Assembly (NCBI GenBank): GCA_012861695.1
Contig: JAAOOA010000399.1
Span: 15,359,248 to 15,423,247, forward strand
Reading direction: 5' to 3'
Length of the DNA stretch: 64,000 nt
Source of the DNA: Trematomus loennbergii
Taxonomy: Eukaryota > Chordata > Actinopteri > Perciformes > Nototheniidae
A model generated the notes under the pieces. The model ran no database searches and was not told the origin of the DNA. It saw only the letters and a list, made by a program, of their open reading frames with translations. The position numbers and the translations under genes were made by a program. Shown here piece after piece: positions 10,399-25,300 of this stretch (positions are counted from its first letter, which is position 1; each line of letters starts with the position of its first letter).

Positions 10399-13300
10399 AT
10401 GTCTGCTCAAAGCGCAAAGAAGAAAAGGCTTGGCTCACGCCGCCGAGGAACAAACCAAAATGAAAAAACTAAGGCTGATGAGTTCCAAATAACGGACAGT
10501 ACATCTGAAGATCAACGCCACTTGACCGTAGATAATACTGAATCATTGAAAGTATTAGCTGAACCTGATAATTCACTATATGAAACGAGTCCACCTGCAT
10601 TTTCAGGTAACAGAAGGAAACTGGGGTCTAGTCGCAAAAATAAAGGACACCATGTATGGGAATATGCAACTGAATCTTGCCATGAAACTAAAGAGGAAGT
10701 TAAAAACCATTGCAACAAAACAAATGTCACTTACAATGCAACATGTGACACAGGAAGTATTGATTCAAGAGAGTGAGAATATGTCTGCAACACATGAGAG
10801 TTATCTGTATTCAGCTTCCGAACATGATTATTTTCCTGAACTTCAGAATGCTACTATAACAAACTATCCAGAGGCTGACCTGGACAGTGTTATTCCCAAA
10901 AGCGAAAATCTGCAAGCACACCTTTATGAAAATGTGACAAACTCTAAAATTGTATCAGACTCCTTTACATTTGTGCAAACCATGGAGGAAAGAGTCAACA
11001 CATCTGAAACTCTTTACTGCGAGGAAGACAAGGAAAGTGCACACTGTGTAAGCAACTCTGAGTTAACAAGGTTAAGTCTTGCTTCACGTCCAAGTGTAGA
11101 TCACGCAAATGTTAGGGAAATGTCAGAACAAAAGCTTCCTGATGTGTGTACTGAAAGAGAAAAAGAATGCAAAGAAATAGATGAGACAGAGTTGTTAAGG
11201 AAGGATGGAAACTTACAGGGCAATTATTTGGTAAGTGAGTCAGTAGTTCTGCCATTTGCCACCACACCCGAGATAACCACAGAGGAAACCATTCGAAGAG
11301 AAAATACTGAAAATGAGTCCAATGATGAGCCGGCTACAATGTCATCACCAAAGCGGAAATGCTTACAGATGAGGAACAAAATGAGCCTTTCAGTTTGTCA
11401 GAACGCAAATGTGCTTATATAATAGAGGATGCCTCAAGCAAACAGCATGAACAGGACTTTAAGCCAGCCAAAATGCATAAAATTGACCACTCACCTCACT
11501 CTGAAAATCTGATCGACCAAACTGAAGTCAGAGACACATACCAATCAGAATTGAATGTAAAAAGAAGTGGATATTCTCCAATCAATCAGGAAATGTCAAA
11601 TCCCGAAGTCAAAGGTTCTCATCAATCAGAGGATGGTGTAAACAAACTGCATGAACAGGAACGAAGGCCAACTGAAATTGAAGATATGCCACAACAAGAT
11701 AATACATCTGCCAGTGTGATTCATGCTGCCACAGAAAAGTCTGAAATAATTTCTTGTAACCCAATGGACCCAAATGAAATCAGAGACACAAACCAATGTG
11801 AGAATGTTGTGAAAATAACTTGTGATTCACCTACCTATCAGGACATTTCAATTCCTGACAACAAGCAGGATGAGTATCTTAATGAAGAAAGCATTTTGAG
11901 GATTTAGAGCAGAAAAATGAGGATCATCATGTCTCTGACACCAAGGAACCACCGATCAGCGACATTGAAGGAGTAGACTCTGCTCTAGGTCAGGTGAAGG
12001 AGATTGAAGGCCAAGTGCAGTATGATATGAAACCCAGTGCTGAACCAAAGGGTCATGAGGAAGGACTTTTCTCTGAAATGGAGGAGGGTGAATCCTGTTC
12101 ACAAGCTGTGCAATCAGGAATAACTGTGACTTCTGACTCCCAACCACAACAAAACATTGACTTTAACCCCATTGGGAACAGAAGAAAACTGGGGTCTAGC
12201 CGTAGAAATAAAGGAAGACAGCATGTCAAGGACTCGGTTGCTGAATTGTACCATGAACCTACAGGGGAAGATTCTGGAAACACCAGGGGAAATAAATCTC
12301 TTGAAACAGAATTGTCATTACAGATAGAGCCAGTAGTGCAGGAACAAACAAAGGAAACCATGTTGATGGAAATGGAAATATTTGACACTGCTCCAACTGA
12401 TGTTGGTGAGCTTGTTAAAGACAATTCACTTGTTGGCATCTCTGAGCTTACTGGTTCAAATGTACATGCACGTTTAACAGAAGATCAAAAGACAAATGTC
12501 CAATCAAATGTTGGGGAGATGCCAGAGGAAGAATTCCCAAATGTTTGTACTGTAACAGAAAAAGAAAGCATGGAAAATGACAATGTCACAGAATTGTGCA
12601 GGCACGCTGAAAATGTACAGACCAACTATTTGGTGAGTGAGTCTCAGATAACCACAGAAACTAATGAGTCCTCTATCACATCAGAGATAACCACAGAAGA
12701 ACAAGACCTCAGAGAGAACTCAGAACCTGAATGCAGTGTTGAACAAGAAGCATTTGCCTCATCAAAAGAGGAGTCTACAACAATTGAGGAAAACACATGA
12801 GTTGTTCAATGTATCTGAAGTCGATGGTGATAATAAACTTCATGACCAGGAGGTTAAGCCAACAGAAATTCAAGAAATACCTCAAATAGATTTCTCATCT
12901 GACCATGCGATTCATGCTGCCACAGAAAATTCTCAAATAATTTCTGGTAACACAATGGACCCAAATGAAATCAGAGAGAGAAACCAATGTGAGATGGTTG
13001 TGAAAATACCTGATGATTCTCATACCAGTCAGAAAATGTCAGTTCTTGACAACAAGCAGGATGAGTATCTTAATGAAGAAAGCATTTTTGAGGATTTAGA
13101 GCAGAAAAATGAGGATCATCATGTCTATGATACCAAGGAACCACCGATCAGCGACATTGAAGGAGTAGACTCTGCTCTAGGTCAGGTGAAGGATATTGAA
13201 GGCCAAGTACAGTATGATATGAAACCCAGTGCTGAACCAAAGGGTCATGAGGAAGGACTTTTCTCTGTAATGGAGGAGGGTGAATCCTGTTCACAAGCTG

Positions 13301-16300
13301 TGCAATCAGGAATAACTGTGACTTCTGACTCCCAACCACAACAAAACATTGACTTTAACCCCATTGGGAACAGAAGAAAACTGGGGTCTAGCCGTAGAAA
13401 TAAAGGAAGACAGCATGTCAAGGACTCTGTTGCTGAATTGTACCATGAACCTACAGGGGAAGATTCTGGAAACACCAGGGAAAATAAATCTCTTGAAACA
13501 GAATTGTCATTACCAATAGAGCTAGTAGTGCAGGAACAAACAAAGGAAACCATGTTGAAGGGAATGGAAATATTTGACACTGCTCCAACTGATGTTGGTG
13601 AGCTTGTTAAAGAAAATTCACTTGTTGGCATCTCTGAGCTTACTGGTTCAAATGTACATGCACGTTTAACAGAAGATCAAAAGACAAATGTCCAATCAAA
13701 TGTTGGGGAGATGCCAGAGGAAGAATTCCCAAATGTTTGTACTGTAACAGAAAAAGAAAGCATGGAAAATGACAATGTCACAGAATTGTTCAGGCACGCT
13801 GAAAATGTACAGACCAACTATTTGGTGAGTGAGTCTCAGATAACAACAGAAAATAATGAGTCCTCTATCACAACAGAGATAACCACAGAAGAACAAGACC
13901 TCAGAGAGAACTCAGAACCTGAATACAGTGTTGAACAAGAAGCATTTGCCTCATCAAAAGAGGAGTCTACAACAATTGAGGAAACACATGAGTTGTTCAA
14001 TGTATCTGAAGTCAAAGGTGCTCATCAGTCAGATGATGGTGATAACAAACTCCATGAACAGGAAGTTAAGCCAACAGAAATTCAAGAAATACCTCAAATA
14101 GATTTCTCATCTGAACATGCGATTCATGTTGTCTCAGATAAATCTGAAATAATTTCTGGTAACACAATGGACCAAACTGAAATCAGAGAGACAAACCAAT
14201 GTGAGATTGTTGTGAAAATACCTGATGATTCTCATACCAGTCAGAAAATGTCACTTCTTCGCAACAAGCAGGATGAGTATCTTAATGAAGAAAGCATTTT
14301 TGAGGATTTAGAGCAGAAAAATGAGGATCATCATGTTTATGATACCAAGGAACCACCGATCAGCGACATTGAAGGAGTAGACTCTGCTCTAGGTCAGGTG
14401 AAGGAGATTGAAGGCCAAGTACAGTATGATATGAAACCCAGTGCTGAACCAAAGGGTCATGAGGAAGGACTTTTCTCTGAAATGGAGGAGGGTGAATCCT
14501 GTTCACAAGCTGTGCAATCAGGAATAACTGTGACTTCTGACTCCCAACCACAAACAAACATTGACTTTAACCCCATTGGGAACAGAAGAAAACTGGGTCT
14601 AGCCGTAGAAATAAAGGAAGACAGCATGTCAAGGACTCTGTTGCTGAATTGTACCATGAACCTACAGGGGAAGATTCTGGAAACACCAGGGAAAATAAAT
14701 CTCTTGAAACAGAATTGTCATTACAGATAGAGCCAGTAGTGCAGAACAAACAAAGGAAACCATGTTGATGGAAATGGAAATATTTGACACTGCTCCAACT
14801 GATGTTGGTGAGCTTGTTAAAGACAATTCACTTTGTTGCATCTCTGAGCTTACTGGTTCAAATGTACATGCACGTTTAACAGAAGATCAAAAGACAAATG
14901 TCCAATCAAATGTTGGGGAGATGCCAGAGGAAGAATTCCCAAATGTTGTACTGTAACAGAAAAAGAAAGCATGGAAAATGACAATGTCACAGAATTGTTC
15001 AGGCACGCTGAAAATGTACAGACCAACTATTTGGTGAGTGAGTCTCAGATAACAACAGAAACTAATGAGTCCTCTATCACATCAGAGATAACCACAGAAG
15101 AACAAGACCTCAGAGAGAACTCAGAACCTGAATACAGTGTTGAACAAGAAGCATTTGCCTCATCAAAAGAGGAGTCTACAACAATTGAGGAAACACATGA
15201 GTTGTTCATGTATCTGAAGTCGATGGTGATAATAACTTCATGACCAGGAGGTTAAGCCAACAGAAATTCAAGAAATACCTCAAATAGATTTCTCATCTGA
15301 CCATGCGATTCATGCTGCCACAGAAATCTCAATAATTTCTTGTAACACAATGGACCCAAATGAAATCAGAGAAGAAACCAATGTGAGATGGTTGTGAAAA
15401 TACCTGATGATTCTCATACCAGTCAGAAAATGTCAGTTCTTGACAACAAGCAGGATGAGTATCTTAATGAAGAAAGCATTTTTGAGGATTTAGAGCAGAA
15501 AAATGAGGATCATCATGTCTATGATACCAAGGAACCACCGATCAGCGACATTGAAGGAGTAGACTCTGCTCTAGTCAGGTGAAGGAGATTGAAGGCCAAG
15601 TACAGTATGATATGAAACCCAGTGCTGAACCAAAGGGTCATGAGGAAGGACTTTTCTCTGAATGGAGGAGGGTGAATCCTGTTCACAGCTGTGCAATCAG
15701 GAATAACTGTGACTTCTGACTCCCAACCACAACAAAACATTGACTTTAACCCCATTGGGAACAGAAGAAAACTGGGGTCTAGCCGTAGAAATAAAGGAAG
15801 ACAACATGTCAAGGACTCTGTTGCTGAATTGTACCATGAACCTACAGGGGAAGATTCTGGAAACACAGGGAAAATAAATCTCTTGAAACAGAATTGTCAT
15901 TACCAGTAGAGCTAGTAGTGCAGGAACAAACAAAGGAAACCATGTTGATGGAAATGGAAATATTTGACACTGCTCCAACTGATGTTGGTGAGCTTGTTAA
16001 AGAAAATTCACTTGTTGGCATCTCTGAGCTTACTGGTTCAAATGTACATGCACGTTTAACAGAAGATCAAAAGACAAATGTCCAATCAAATGTTGGGGAG
16101 ATGCCAGAGGAAGAATTCCCAAATGTTTGTACCGTAACAGAAAAAGAAAGCATGGAAAATGACAATGTCACAGAAATTGTTCAGGCACAATGAAAATGTA
16201 CAGACCAACTATTTGGTGAGTGAGTCTCAATAACAACAGAAACTAATGAGTCCTCTATCACCTCAGAGATAACCACAGAAGAACAAGACCTCAGAGAGAA

Positions 16301-19300
16301 CTCAGAACCTGAATACAGTGTTGAACAAGAAGCATTTGCCTCATCAAAAAGAGTCTACAACAATTGAGGAAACACATGAGTTGTTCAATGTATCTGAAGT
16401 CGATGGTGATAATAAACTTCATGAACAGGAGGTTAAGCCAACAGAAATTCAAGAAATACCTCAAATAGATTTCTCATCTGACCATGCGATTCATGCTGCC
16501 ACAGAAAATTCTCAAATAATTTCTGGTAACACAATGGACCCAAATGAAATCAGAGAGAGAAACCAATGTGAGATGGTTGTGAAAATACCTGATGATTCTC
16601 ATACCAGTCAGAAAATGTCAGTTCTTGACAACAAGCAGGATGAGTATCTTAATGAAGAAAGCATTTTTGAGGATTTAGAGCAGAAAAATGAGGATCATCA
16701 TGTCTATGATACCAAGGAACCACCGATCAGCGACATTGAAGGAGTAGACTCTGCTCTAGGTCAGGTGAAGGAGATTGAAGGCCAAGTACAGTATGATATG
16801 AAACCCAGTGCTGAACCAAAGGGTCATGAGGAAGGACTTTTCTCTGAAATGGAGGAGGGTGAATCCTGTTCACAAGCTGTGCAATCAGGAATAACTGTGA
16901 CTTCTGACTCCCAACCACAACAAAACATTGACTTTAACCCATTGGGAACAGAAGAAAACTGGGGTCTAGCCGTAGAAATAAAGGAAGACAACATGTCAAG
17001 GACTCGGTTGCTGAATTGTACCATGAACCTACAGGGGAAGATTCTGGAAACACCAGGGAAAATAAATCTCTTGAAATAGAATTGTCATTACCAATAGAGC
17101 TAGTAGTGCAGGAACAAACAAAGGAAACCATGTTGAAGGAATGGAAATATTTGACACTGCTCCAACTGATGTTGGTGAGCTTGTTAAAGAAAATTCACTT
17201 GTTGGCATCTCTGAGCTTACTGGTTCAAATGTACATGCACGTTTAACAGAAGATCAAAAGACAAATGTCCAATCAAATGTTGGGGAGATGCCAGAGGAAG
17301 AATTCCCAAATGTTTGTACCGTAACAGAAAAAGAAAGCATGGAAAATGACAATGTCACAGAAATGTTCAGGCACAATGAAAATGTACAGACCAACTATTT
17401 GGTGAGTGAGTCTCATATAACAACAGAAACTAATGAGTCCTCTATCACCTCAGAGATAACACAGAAGAACAAGACCTCAGAGAGAACTCAGAACCTGAAT
17501 GCAGTGTTGAACAAGAAGCATTTGCCTCATCAAAAGAGTTGTCCACAACAATTGAGGAAACACATGAGTTGTTCAATGTATCTGAAGTCGATGGTGATAA
17601 TAAACTTCATGAACAGGAGGTTAAGCCAACAGAAATTCAAGAAATACCTCAAATAGATTTCTCATCTGACCATGCGATTCATGCTGCCACAGAAAATTCT
17701 CAAATAATTTCTGGTAACACAATGGACCCAAATGAAATCAGAGAGAGAAACCAATGTGAGATGGTTGTGAAAATACCTGATGATTCTCATACCAGTCAGA
17801 AAATGTCAGTTCTTGACAACAAGCAGGATGAGTATCTTAATGAAGAAGCATTTTTGAGGATTTAGAGCAGAAAAATGAGATCATCATGTCTATGATACCA
17901 AGGAACCACCGATCAGCGACATTGAAGGAGTAGACTCTGCTCTAGGTCAGGTGAAGGAGATTGAAGGCCAAGTACAGTATGATATGAAACCCAGTGCTGA
18001 ACCAAAGGGTCATGAGGAAGGACTTTTCTCTGAAATGGAGGAGGGTGAATCCTGTTCACAAGCTGTGCAATCAGAATAACTGTGACTTCTGACTCCCAAC
18101 CACAACAAAACATTGACTTTAACCCCATTGGGAACAGAAGAAAACTGGGGTCTAGCCGTAGAAATAAAGGAAGACAACATGTCAAGGACTCGGTTGCTGA
18201 ATTGTACCATGAACCTACAGGGGAAGATTCTGGAAACACCAGGGAAATAAATCTCTTGAAATAGAATTGTCATTACCAATAGAGCTAGTAGTGCAGGAAC
18301 AAACAAAGGAAACCATGTTGAAGGGAATGGAAATATTTGACACTGCTCCAACTGATGTTGGTGAGCTTGTTAAAGAAAATTCACTTGTTGGCATCTCTGA
18401 GCTTACTGGTTCAAATGTACATGCACGTTTAACAGAAGATCAAAAGACAAATGTCCAATCAAATGTTGGGGAGATGCCAGAGGAAGAATTCCCAAATGTT
18501 TGTACCGTAACAGAAAAAGAAAGCATGGAAAATGACAATGTCACAGAAATGTTCAGGCACAATGAAAATGTACAGACCAACTATTTGGTGAGTGAGTCTC
18601 ATATAACAACAGAAACTAATGAGTCCTCTATCACCTCAGAGATAACCACAGAAGAACAAGACCTCAGAGAGAACTCAGAACCTGAATGCAGTGTTGAACA
18701 AGAAGCATTTGCCTCATCAAAAGAGTTGTCCACAACAATTGAGGAAACACATGAGTTGTTCAATGTATCTGAAGTCGATGGTGATAATAAACTTCATGAA
18801 CAGGAGGTTAAGCCAACAGAAATTCAAGAAATACCTCAAATAGATTTCTCATCTGACCATGCGATTCATGCTGCCACAGAAAATTCTCAAATAATTTCTG
18901 GTAACACAATGGACCCAAATGAAATCAGAGAGAGAAACCAATGTGAGATGGTTGTGAAAATACCTGATGATTCTCATACCAGTCAGAAAATGTCAGTTCT
19001 TGACAACAAGCAGGATGAGTATCTTAATGAAGAAAGCATTTTGAGGATTTAGAGCAGAAAAATGAGGATCATCATGTCTCTGATACCAAGGAACCACCGA
19101 TCAGCGACATTGAAGGAGTAGACTCTGCTCTAGGTCAGGTGAAGGAGATTGAAGGCCAAGTACAGTATGATATGAAACCCAGTGCTGAACCAAAGGGTCA
19201 TGAGGAAGGACTTTTCTCTGAAATGGAGGAGTGAATCCTGTTCACAAGCTGTGCAATCAGGAATAACTGTGACTTCTGACTCCCAACCACAACAAAACAT

Positions 19301-22300
19301 TGACTTTAACCCCATTGGGAACAGAAGAAAACTGGGGTCTAGCCGTAGAAATAAAGGAAGACAGCATGTCAAGGACTCTGTTGCTGAATTGTACCATGAA
19401 CCTACAGGGGAAGATTCTGGAAACACCAGGGAAATAAATCTCTTGAAACAGAATTGTCATTACCAATAGAGCTAGTAGTGCAGGAACAAACAAAGGAAAC
19501 CATGTTGAAGGGAATGGAAATATTTGACACTGCTCCAACTGATGTTGGTGAGCTTGTTAAAGAAAATTCACTTGTTGGCATCTCTGAGCTTACTGGTTCA
19601 AATGTACATGCACGTTTAACAGAAGATCAAAAGACAAATGTCCAATCAAATGTTGGGGAGATGCCAGAGGAAGAATTCCCAAATGTTTGTACTGTAACAG
19701 AAAAAGAAAGCATGGAAAATGACAATGTCACAGAAATGTTCAGGAACGGTGAAAATGTACAGACCAACTATTTGATGAGTGAGTCTCAGGTAACAACAGC
19801 AAATAATGAGTCCTCTATCACATCAGAGATAACCACAGAAGAACAAGACCTCAGAGAGAACTCAGAACCTGAATGCACCACAAACCCCACAGGGAACAGA
19901 AGGAAATTTGGATCAAGCAGAAGAAACAAAGGACCACTGCACATCAAGGACACTACAAGAATGTCATTAGTAACAGAGACAATAAAGCAGGAAGAATTAA
20001 AAAAGAAGTCCGACCTGGATTTAAGTTCAAACGTAAGTGACGAAGAAAACACACACATTTTCTTGCAGGAAGGCATCATTTTGTCACAGAATGAGAAGGA
20101 CAACAGTGCAATTATGAAAACAGACATTCATTTAAGCCCTAGCAATGATGTATTTGTCAACTCCAATAAGGATGTTGATGAGGAAAAAAATAAACAAAAG
20201 AAAGAGACTGAAAATGTATGCCAGCTTGGAGGATGTGACACAGTTAAAACAGACTTGACGCAACCACCAGAAGTCTCAGTTTGGAAAGCTGATTCAGACA
20301 TACAAACTATCTCATACCATGGTGACAATGTCTCCTCACGACCAATTGCTTTTGATGTTCTTGAGCAAGAAGAGACTTTTCAATTCCAAAGCTCTGAAGC
20401 TTTATCTTGTGACAAAGACATTAATGTGCAACAGACAAATGATACATCACCAACTGTGCGCGATGTCACAGTAAAATACTTTAAATCAGGACCGGAGAGT
20501 TCAATGTATATGCAAGTTTCTAACCAGGATGCAGATGGAGAACAATCAGAGGATCCTTTAAAGTCGGAACACAAAGCCCAAGAAATTAATATTTCAGAAA
20601 AGATCACAAAGAACAAAACAGACACCTTGGCTCCATTTCACACAGGTCTTGAGGAAAACTTCAGAGCAGAACCAGCTGTGAATATGTTTGAGGAAAGTGA
20701 GATTTCCAGCCATCTAAAGGAACAAGAAGAATCTCATTCAGACAACAGTGAAAATGTGCAGGGAAGATCGAAACAGAAGAGGAGAAAGATGGGCTCTTCT
20801 CGCCGGGCTCAACTCAATAGGAAACCAGAGGAAAAGAGTGATGAAAGAGAAAGTGACTTTAAAACAGAAGCTGACATGAGACATCTTGAAAGGATAGAAG
20901 GACTGGAAGAGTTACCTATGATTATGACTGCAGAGGTATCACAGAGTGAAAATGCAAAAGCATCACAAAGTCCAATGAATAAAGAACAAGAAGCCAATGA
21001 AACCAGCACAGTGCACAACAACAGACAAAACATACCAAGCTCTGACTTGCAAGTTGTTAATCCTGCTATATTTGTTCATGTAGCTGATGAAAGGGAGAGT
21101 GAGAGGAATTTAAATGTTTGTGTGGAACCACCACAGATAGATGATTTCACAACCACTGAGAGGCAAATCCCCAGTCCGTTACTGTCTGAAAATACTGAAG
21201 AGAATAGAAACACAGTTATCATAGGAGAGAGCTTTGTGTCTTTATGTGAGATCACACAGAGTATGCAAAATGATGAGGAAAGTGTAAGCATAATTGAGGA
21301 CCAAACTTTGAAATCAGCCGAAGCGCCTGTTGTGGCAGATTTGGAAATATTGACATATGTGGTAAGAGAAGGAGCAGAACATGAACATATCAGTGCCCAG
21401 TTTAGTAAACAACAGTTGGACAACCCCACTGAAGAAGTTCACGATAAAAATATAGAGATGAAGAATCCAAGTCCAAACAGGAGGAAAAAGATGGGCTCAA
21501 CCCGCAGGAATTTTGGATCAAGACACAAAAGGGAAGACTTGCATCAAGAACAGGATGTGGATAATGAAGCAACAGAGACTGCATCCAATGTTGGAGATGT
21601 GAAGACTGAACTTTTCTCCAACATCACAGAAGATGAGCTTCAGCTTAACTTAAAACACAAAGACACGGGCTCTGAGCAAACGAAAGAAAACTTATTTGAA
21701 ACAGTGGAGTACAGCCAGATTGGTGACTCTCACATTAAACCTCACCAGCCATTGGAAGATAATCCTGTTCCTCCTGGTCAACTCATAGAAACAGAGCATC
21801 AACGTACTCCCAATTCTCTTGCTGCAATACCTTCCACTTCCCCAAAAGAAGATTTAATGTCAGAAACAGCTTCTGGTGGGAGAAGAAGAAAAATGGGATC
21901 TAGCAGGAAGTCACATGGACTCAAAAGATATGAAAACCAAACCGCAAGTGGAGACAAAATACAAGATACACAACATGAGAGAGATGTCAGAAGTAATACA
22001 GATGAAAGTGCCATCAAGACACCTGAAGAGCTGAGAGAATCTTTGAGCCTGGTCCAAATATCAGAGGTAAGCAGCAGAGTCATTTTGATCTTTAGCTTTG
22101 AGTGTTTACAAGTTATCATCCAATCCTTAGTGTACTTTCTAAACATTGCTTTATCATGTATTTTTTTACGTTGGGCCTTTATCTTGAAGTGAATTAATGG
22201 ACATTTGTTATTTGTTATTACAGTTATTGTATGTCGTGCTGTTACTCCTGTTTGCATAAATCCTCTTGCACACTGGTCAAGTGTTTGTTTCGAGAACAAC

Positions 22301-25300
22301 ATGACACAGTGAAATAAAATGAGGACATGCGGTCTACACGACATGTTTCACATTCTGAAAAGGAGAACATAAAGCTGTATCATGTGCCTTGATCTTAATG
22401 GTGGGCTGTAGCATTTAGCTGCTTTTTATTGACTTCTAACAACATAGAGGCCTCATAAAAAAGATCTTACTTGTACGTCACATTTATGAAAAATGCATAT
22501 ATATAAAAGCCCTGTTATTGTTCCTTTCTATAAAATGTAATTCTCCTATGTGTATCATTACATTGTTGGACAAATAATATAAATTCCTCACATTCTTAAA
22601 ATATCCTGTAAAACTTCATGCTTCACTTTCTGTGTGCGAGAGGATTATTTCTGGAAAACCTGTCAAAAACGTTTGGATGAGCGGATATTATAATTACAAA
22701 TGAAGATTCTCTTTTGTCTTTGTGAAACAAAACAGAAAACAATGTACTTATTATCAAAATGCCATATATTGAATATGAGATCTACATTCAAAATAAAATC
22801 TGCCCTGCTGTCACCTTGTGATTGGGATTCTTTTGTCTGTGCAGGCAGGTAAAAGTGAGAAGAAACCATCGAACATCAGCATCTCAAAGGAAGAAATTGC
22901 CCCAAGGACTGTGAGGTAAGTCTGGCGCTGAGGAACAGAGATATAAAAGACCCTCCAAAGGCTTGTCCAAATGAGCTAAAAACAGCAGTTATGATCTTCC
23001 TGAAAAACTACCAGATATGAAGCTTCATTCATATCAACATGGTTCAAATTGTAACTGTGTTAAAGTACACATGAATAATTTAATTTACAAGCACATTAGA
23101 TCTCAATAAGTATATATGCACAGCATTGAAAAATCACCTATAACCTAAAAATATCATTGTAAGAGTTTTCCAAATGTTACTGAACAAGATCAGTTTAATT
23201 CTGTTCCACTAACTTTTTTCTTTCCAACATTGTGAGACCATAGAGTTGAATTGTAAGCGGTTAGCATTCAGAACAAAGACACATAATCAGTATCCTGTTA
23301 TCAATTCAAATGAACCTTAAATTGAACTGTTGAAGTCGTGTTTCCTCTGAATCATCTACACTGATCTTCATGCACAGAGAATCTGCAGTAGGCCACAAAC
23401 TCCATACGAGCAGGTTTGAGTCATCAGTACAGTGGCAACATTGTTGAGTTGCATTTAGCTTCATAACAGGCTGATAAGAAGTCCGGAGTAATAAGAATAA
23501 AAGGAAAAGCAAGCACATAAGTTAAAGATTTACTTTTTGAAAGCCAGCTAATGGAGGACAGACACAGGGATAGGGCTCAGGAGTATAATGTAGGGTGGAT
23601 GTTATTATTGTGTGTTCAGTTGTAGGCATGTAAATTGAGAAGTCGGTTTTCTAGGCTTGTCAATTATTCAGGTATGCTTTTCCTGGAGGGATGTATTTTT
23701 AACATGTCTGCTATTTGCGTTTCTTTTGTGATTTGCCTAATGTTTTGCTTAAATTCCTTCAATCCAAGATAGTTTCCTATGACAATGAAAGAAACCTTGA
23801 CCACATCCTTTGTGTATCCACTTCTAATATTAGTCAATGTGATGATTCATTTGGGGATGCTGATGTCTGAACATTTAAAATGTGAATAACTTTTAGTATG
23901 CTGATCTTTTTCTGTGTGTTGTTTAAAGTCGTTATTGTTGTCTGTTCAACAGTGAGAAGACGGTTCAACATCTTTATGCTGAAGTCGAGCTGAGCCAACA
24001 GAAGTTTTCTCTGGGTGAACAGAGCATTAATACTTACACACAGCTGCTAAAGATAATGAGAGAGGGAAGTTTAATATGGAGATAAATAAATATAATGTGT
24101 GACCAATAATGTTTTTGTTTTCAGAGGGTCATTCCAGAATAGCAGATCATAAAGCAAATGCTTACAATGTGATGATGGTTGGAGACAGCAGCGTGGGAAA
24201 AACCTCCTTCATGAAAAGAGCTCAGAGTGGAAAGTTTTCTTTAGATTTACCCGCCTCAGTTGGTAAGATCTGATCTTCATACTACTTTAATAACATGAAT
24301 GTGTGTAAATATACAAAATAATGTAACATATACACATTTTGAAGGAATTGATTCCTGCATGTGGACTGTGGTAGTGGAAGGAAAGCCCGTGGTGCTACAG
24401 CTGTGGGATACAGCGGGACAAGAAAGGTATGTTTTTCTTAACAGTACATTTCTGAGGCATTTGTACCAAGTAATCATAAATATGCACTCACTTTTAAATC
24501 GCAAAGAATACATGTTTCATAATAAATAATACATCTACTATAAGAAAATCATTGAGGTGTGGAATTGTTACCACAAAATACAGCCAGCATTAATAATACC
24601 TATACAGGTGCTTTGAGTCCCGTCAGTCTTTCCCTGTTAAGGTAGATGTGGTTGCATTCAGAAGCTGCTCTAAAAAAAGAAAACAATTTATTCGCTGGCA
24701 TTTCCAAGCTTTCATAAATAGCAGTTTGAAGAAGAGATCAAAAAGAAGCAAGGGACTCAGTGTGTTTGTCACAAACCGTGACGTGGCTGGGAACACTCAC
24801 TTGCAATATGCATGAGAATACATTTGAAGTATAACGTTTATTGTTGGACAAACATATTTTGTCTAATGACGATGACCCTGGTCTAGCTGAGAGATGTCTG
24901 TGAGGAGTTAAAATGTCCCTGACCATATGATGAGGCACACTGTCAATTACATCCGCCTTAACAATACATGTTTTATAATATACAACGCTTAAAAGTTTAA
25001 ATATATTGTAAATATTTCGATTTTACTGGACATTTTTATTCAAATGTAAAAGTGTAGGACATGTTTCTCAAGCAATTGAAATGAATGGGTTATCGATTAA
25101 AAACGTTTTTATTAATTTCTACTATTCTCCTGAGACTATTCTTAATAGACTCAGGAGAATAGTAAAAAGGAATACATCATTTTTTTCCTTGATGAAAGTA
25201 ATTTTCTTTTATCAGTAGGCTTTTTTTGTCATGCCTATGTATACGGAAAATTGTAGAGCCTTCACACGATACGCACAATTTGTGATGATGTTACTTCTGT

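Noticed and set aside
12053..12439. Minus-strand frames of up to 128 codons repeated in every array unit
   Set aside because: They are antisense shadows of the repetitive rab44 coding sequence and appear in each unit only because the unit is repeated.
20128..21584. Further minus-strand frames opposite the rab44 giant exon
   Set aside because: Ser/Leu-rich antisense shadows of acidic coding sequence; no independent signals.
24610..24641. Possible rab44 exon reading CFESRQSFPVK after CTATACAG
   Set aside because: It is in phase with a donor-like GTAGAT but lacks the Rab sequence expected after GQER. The exon at 26546-26660 (FHSITRQIFHKAHAFLLMYDI) fits both phase and homology.
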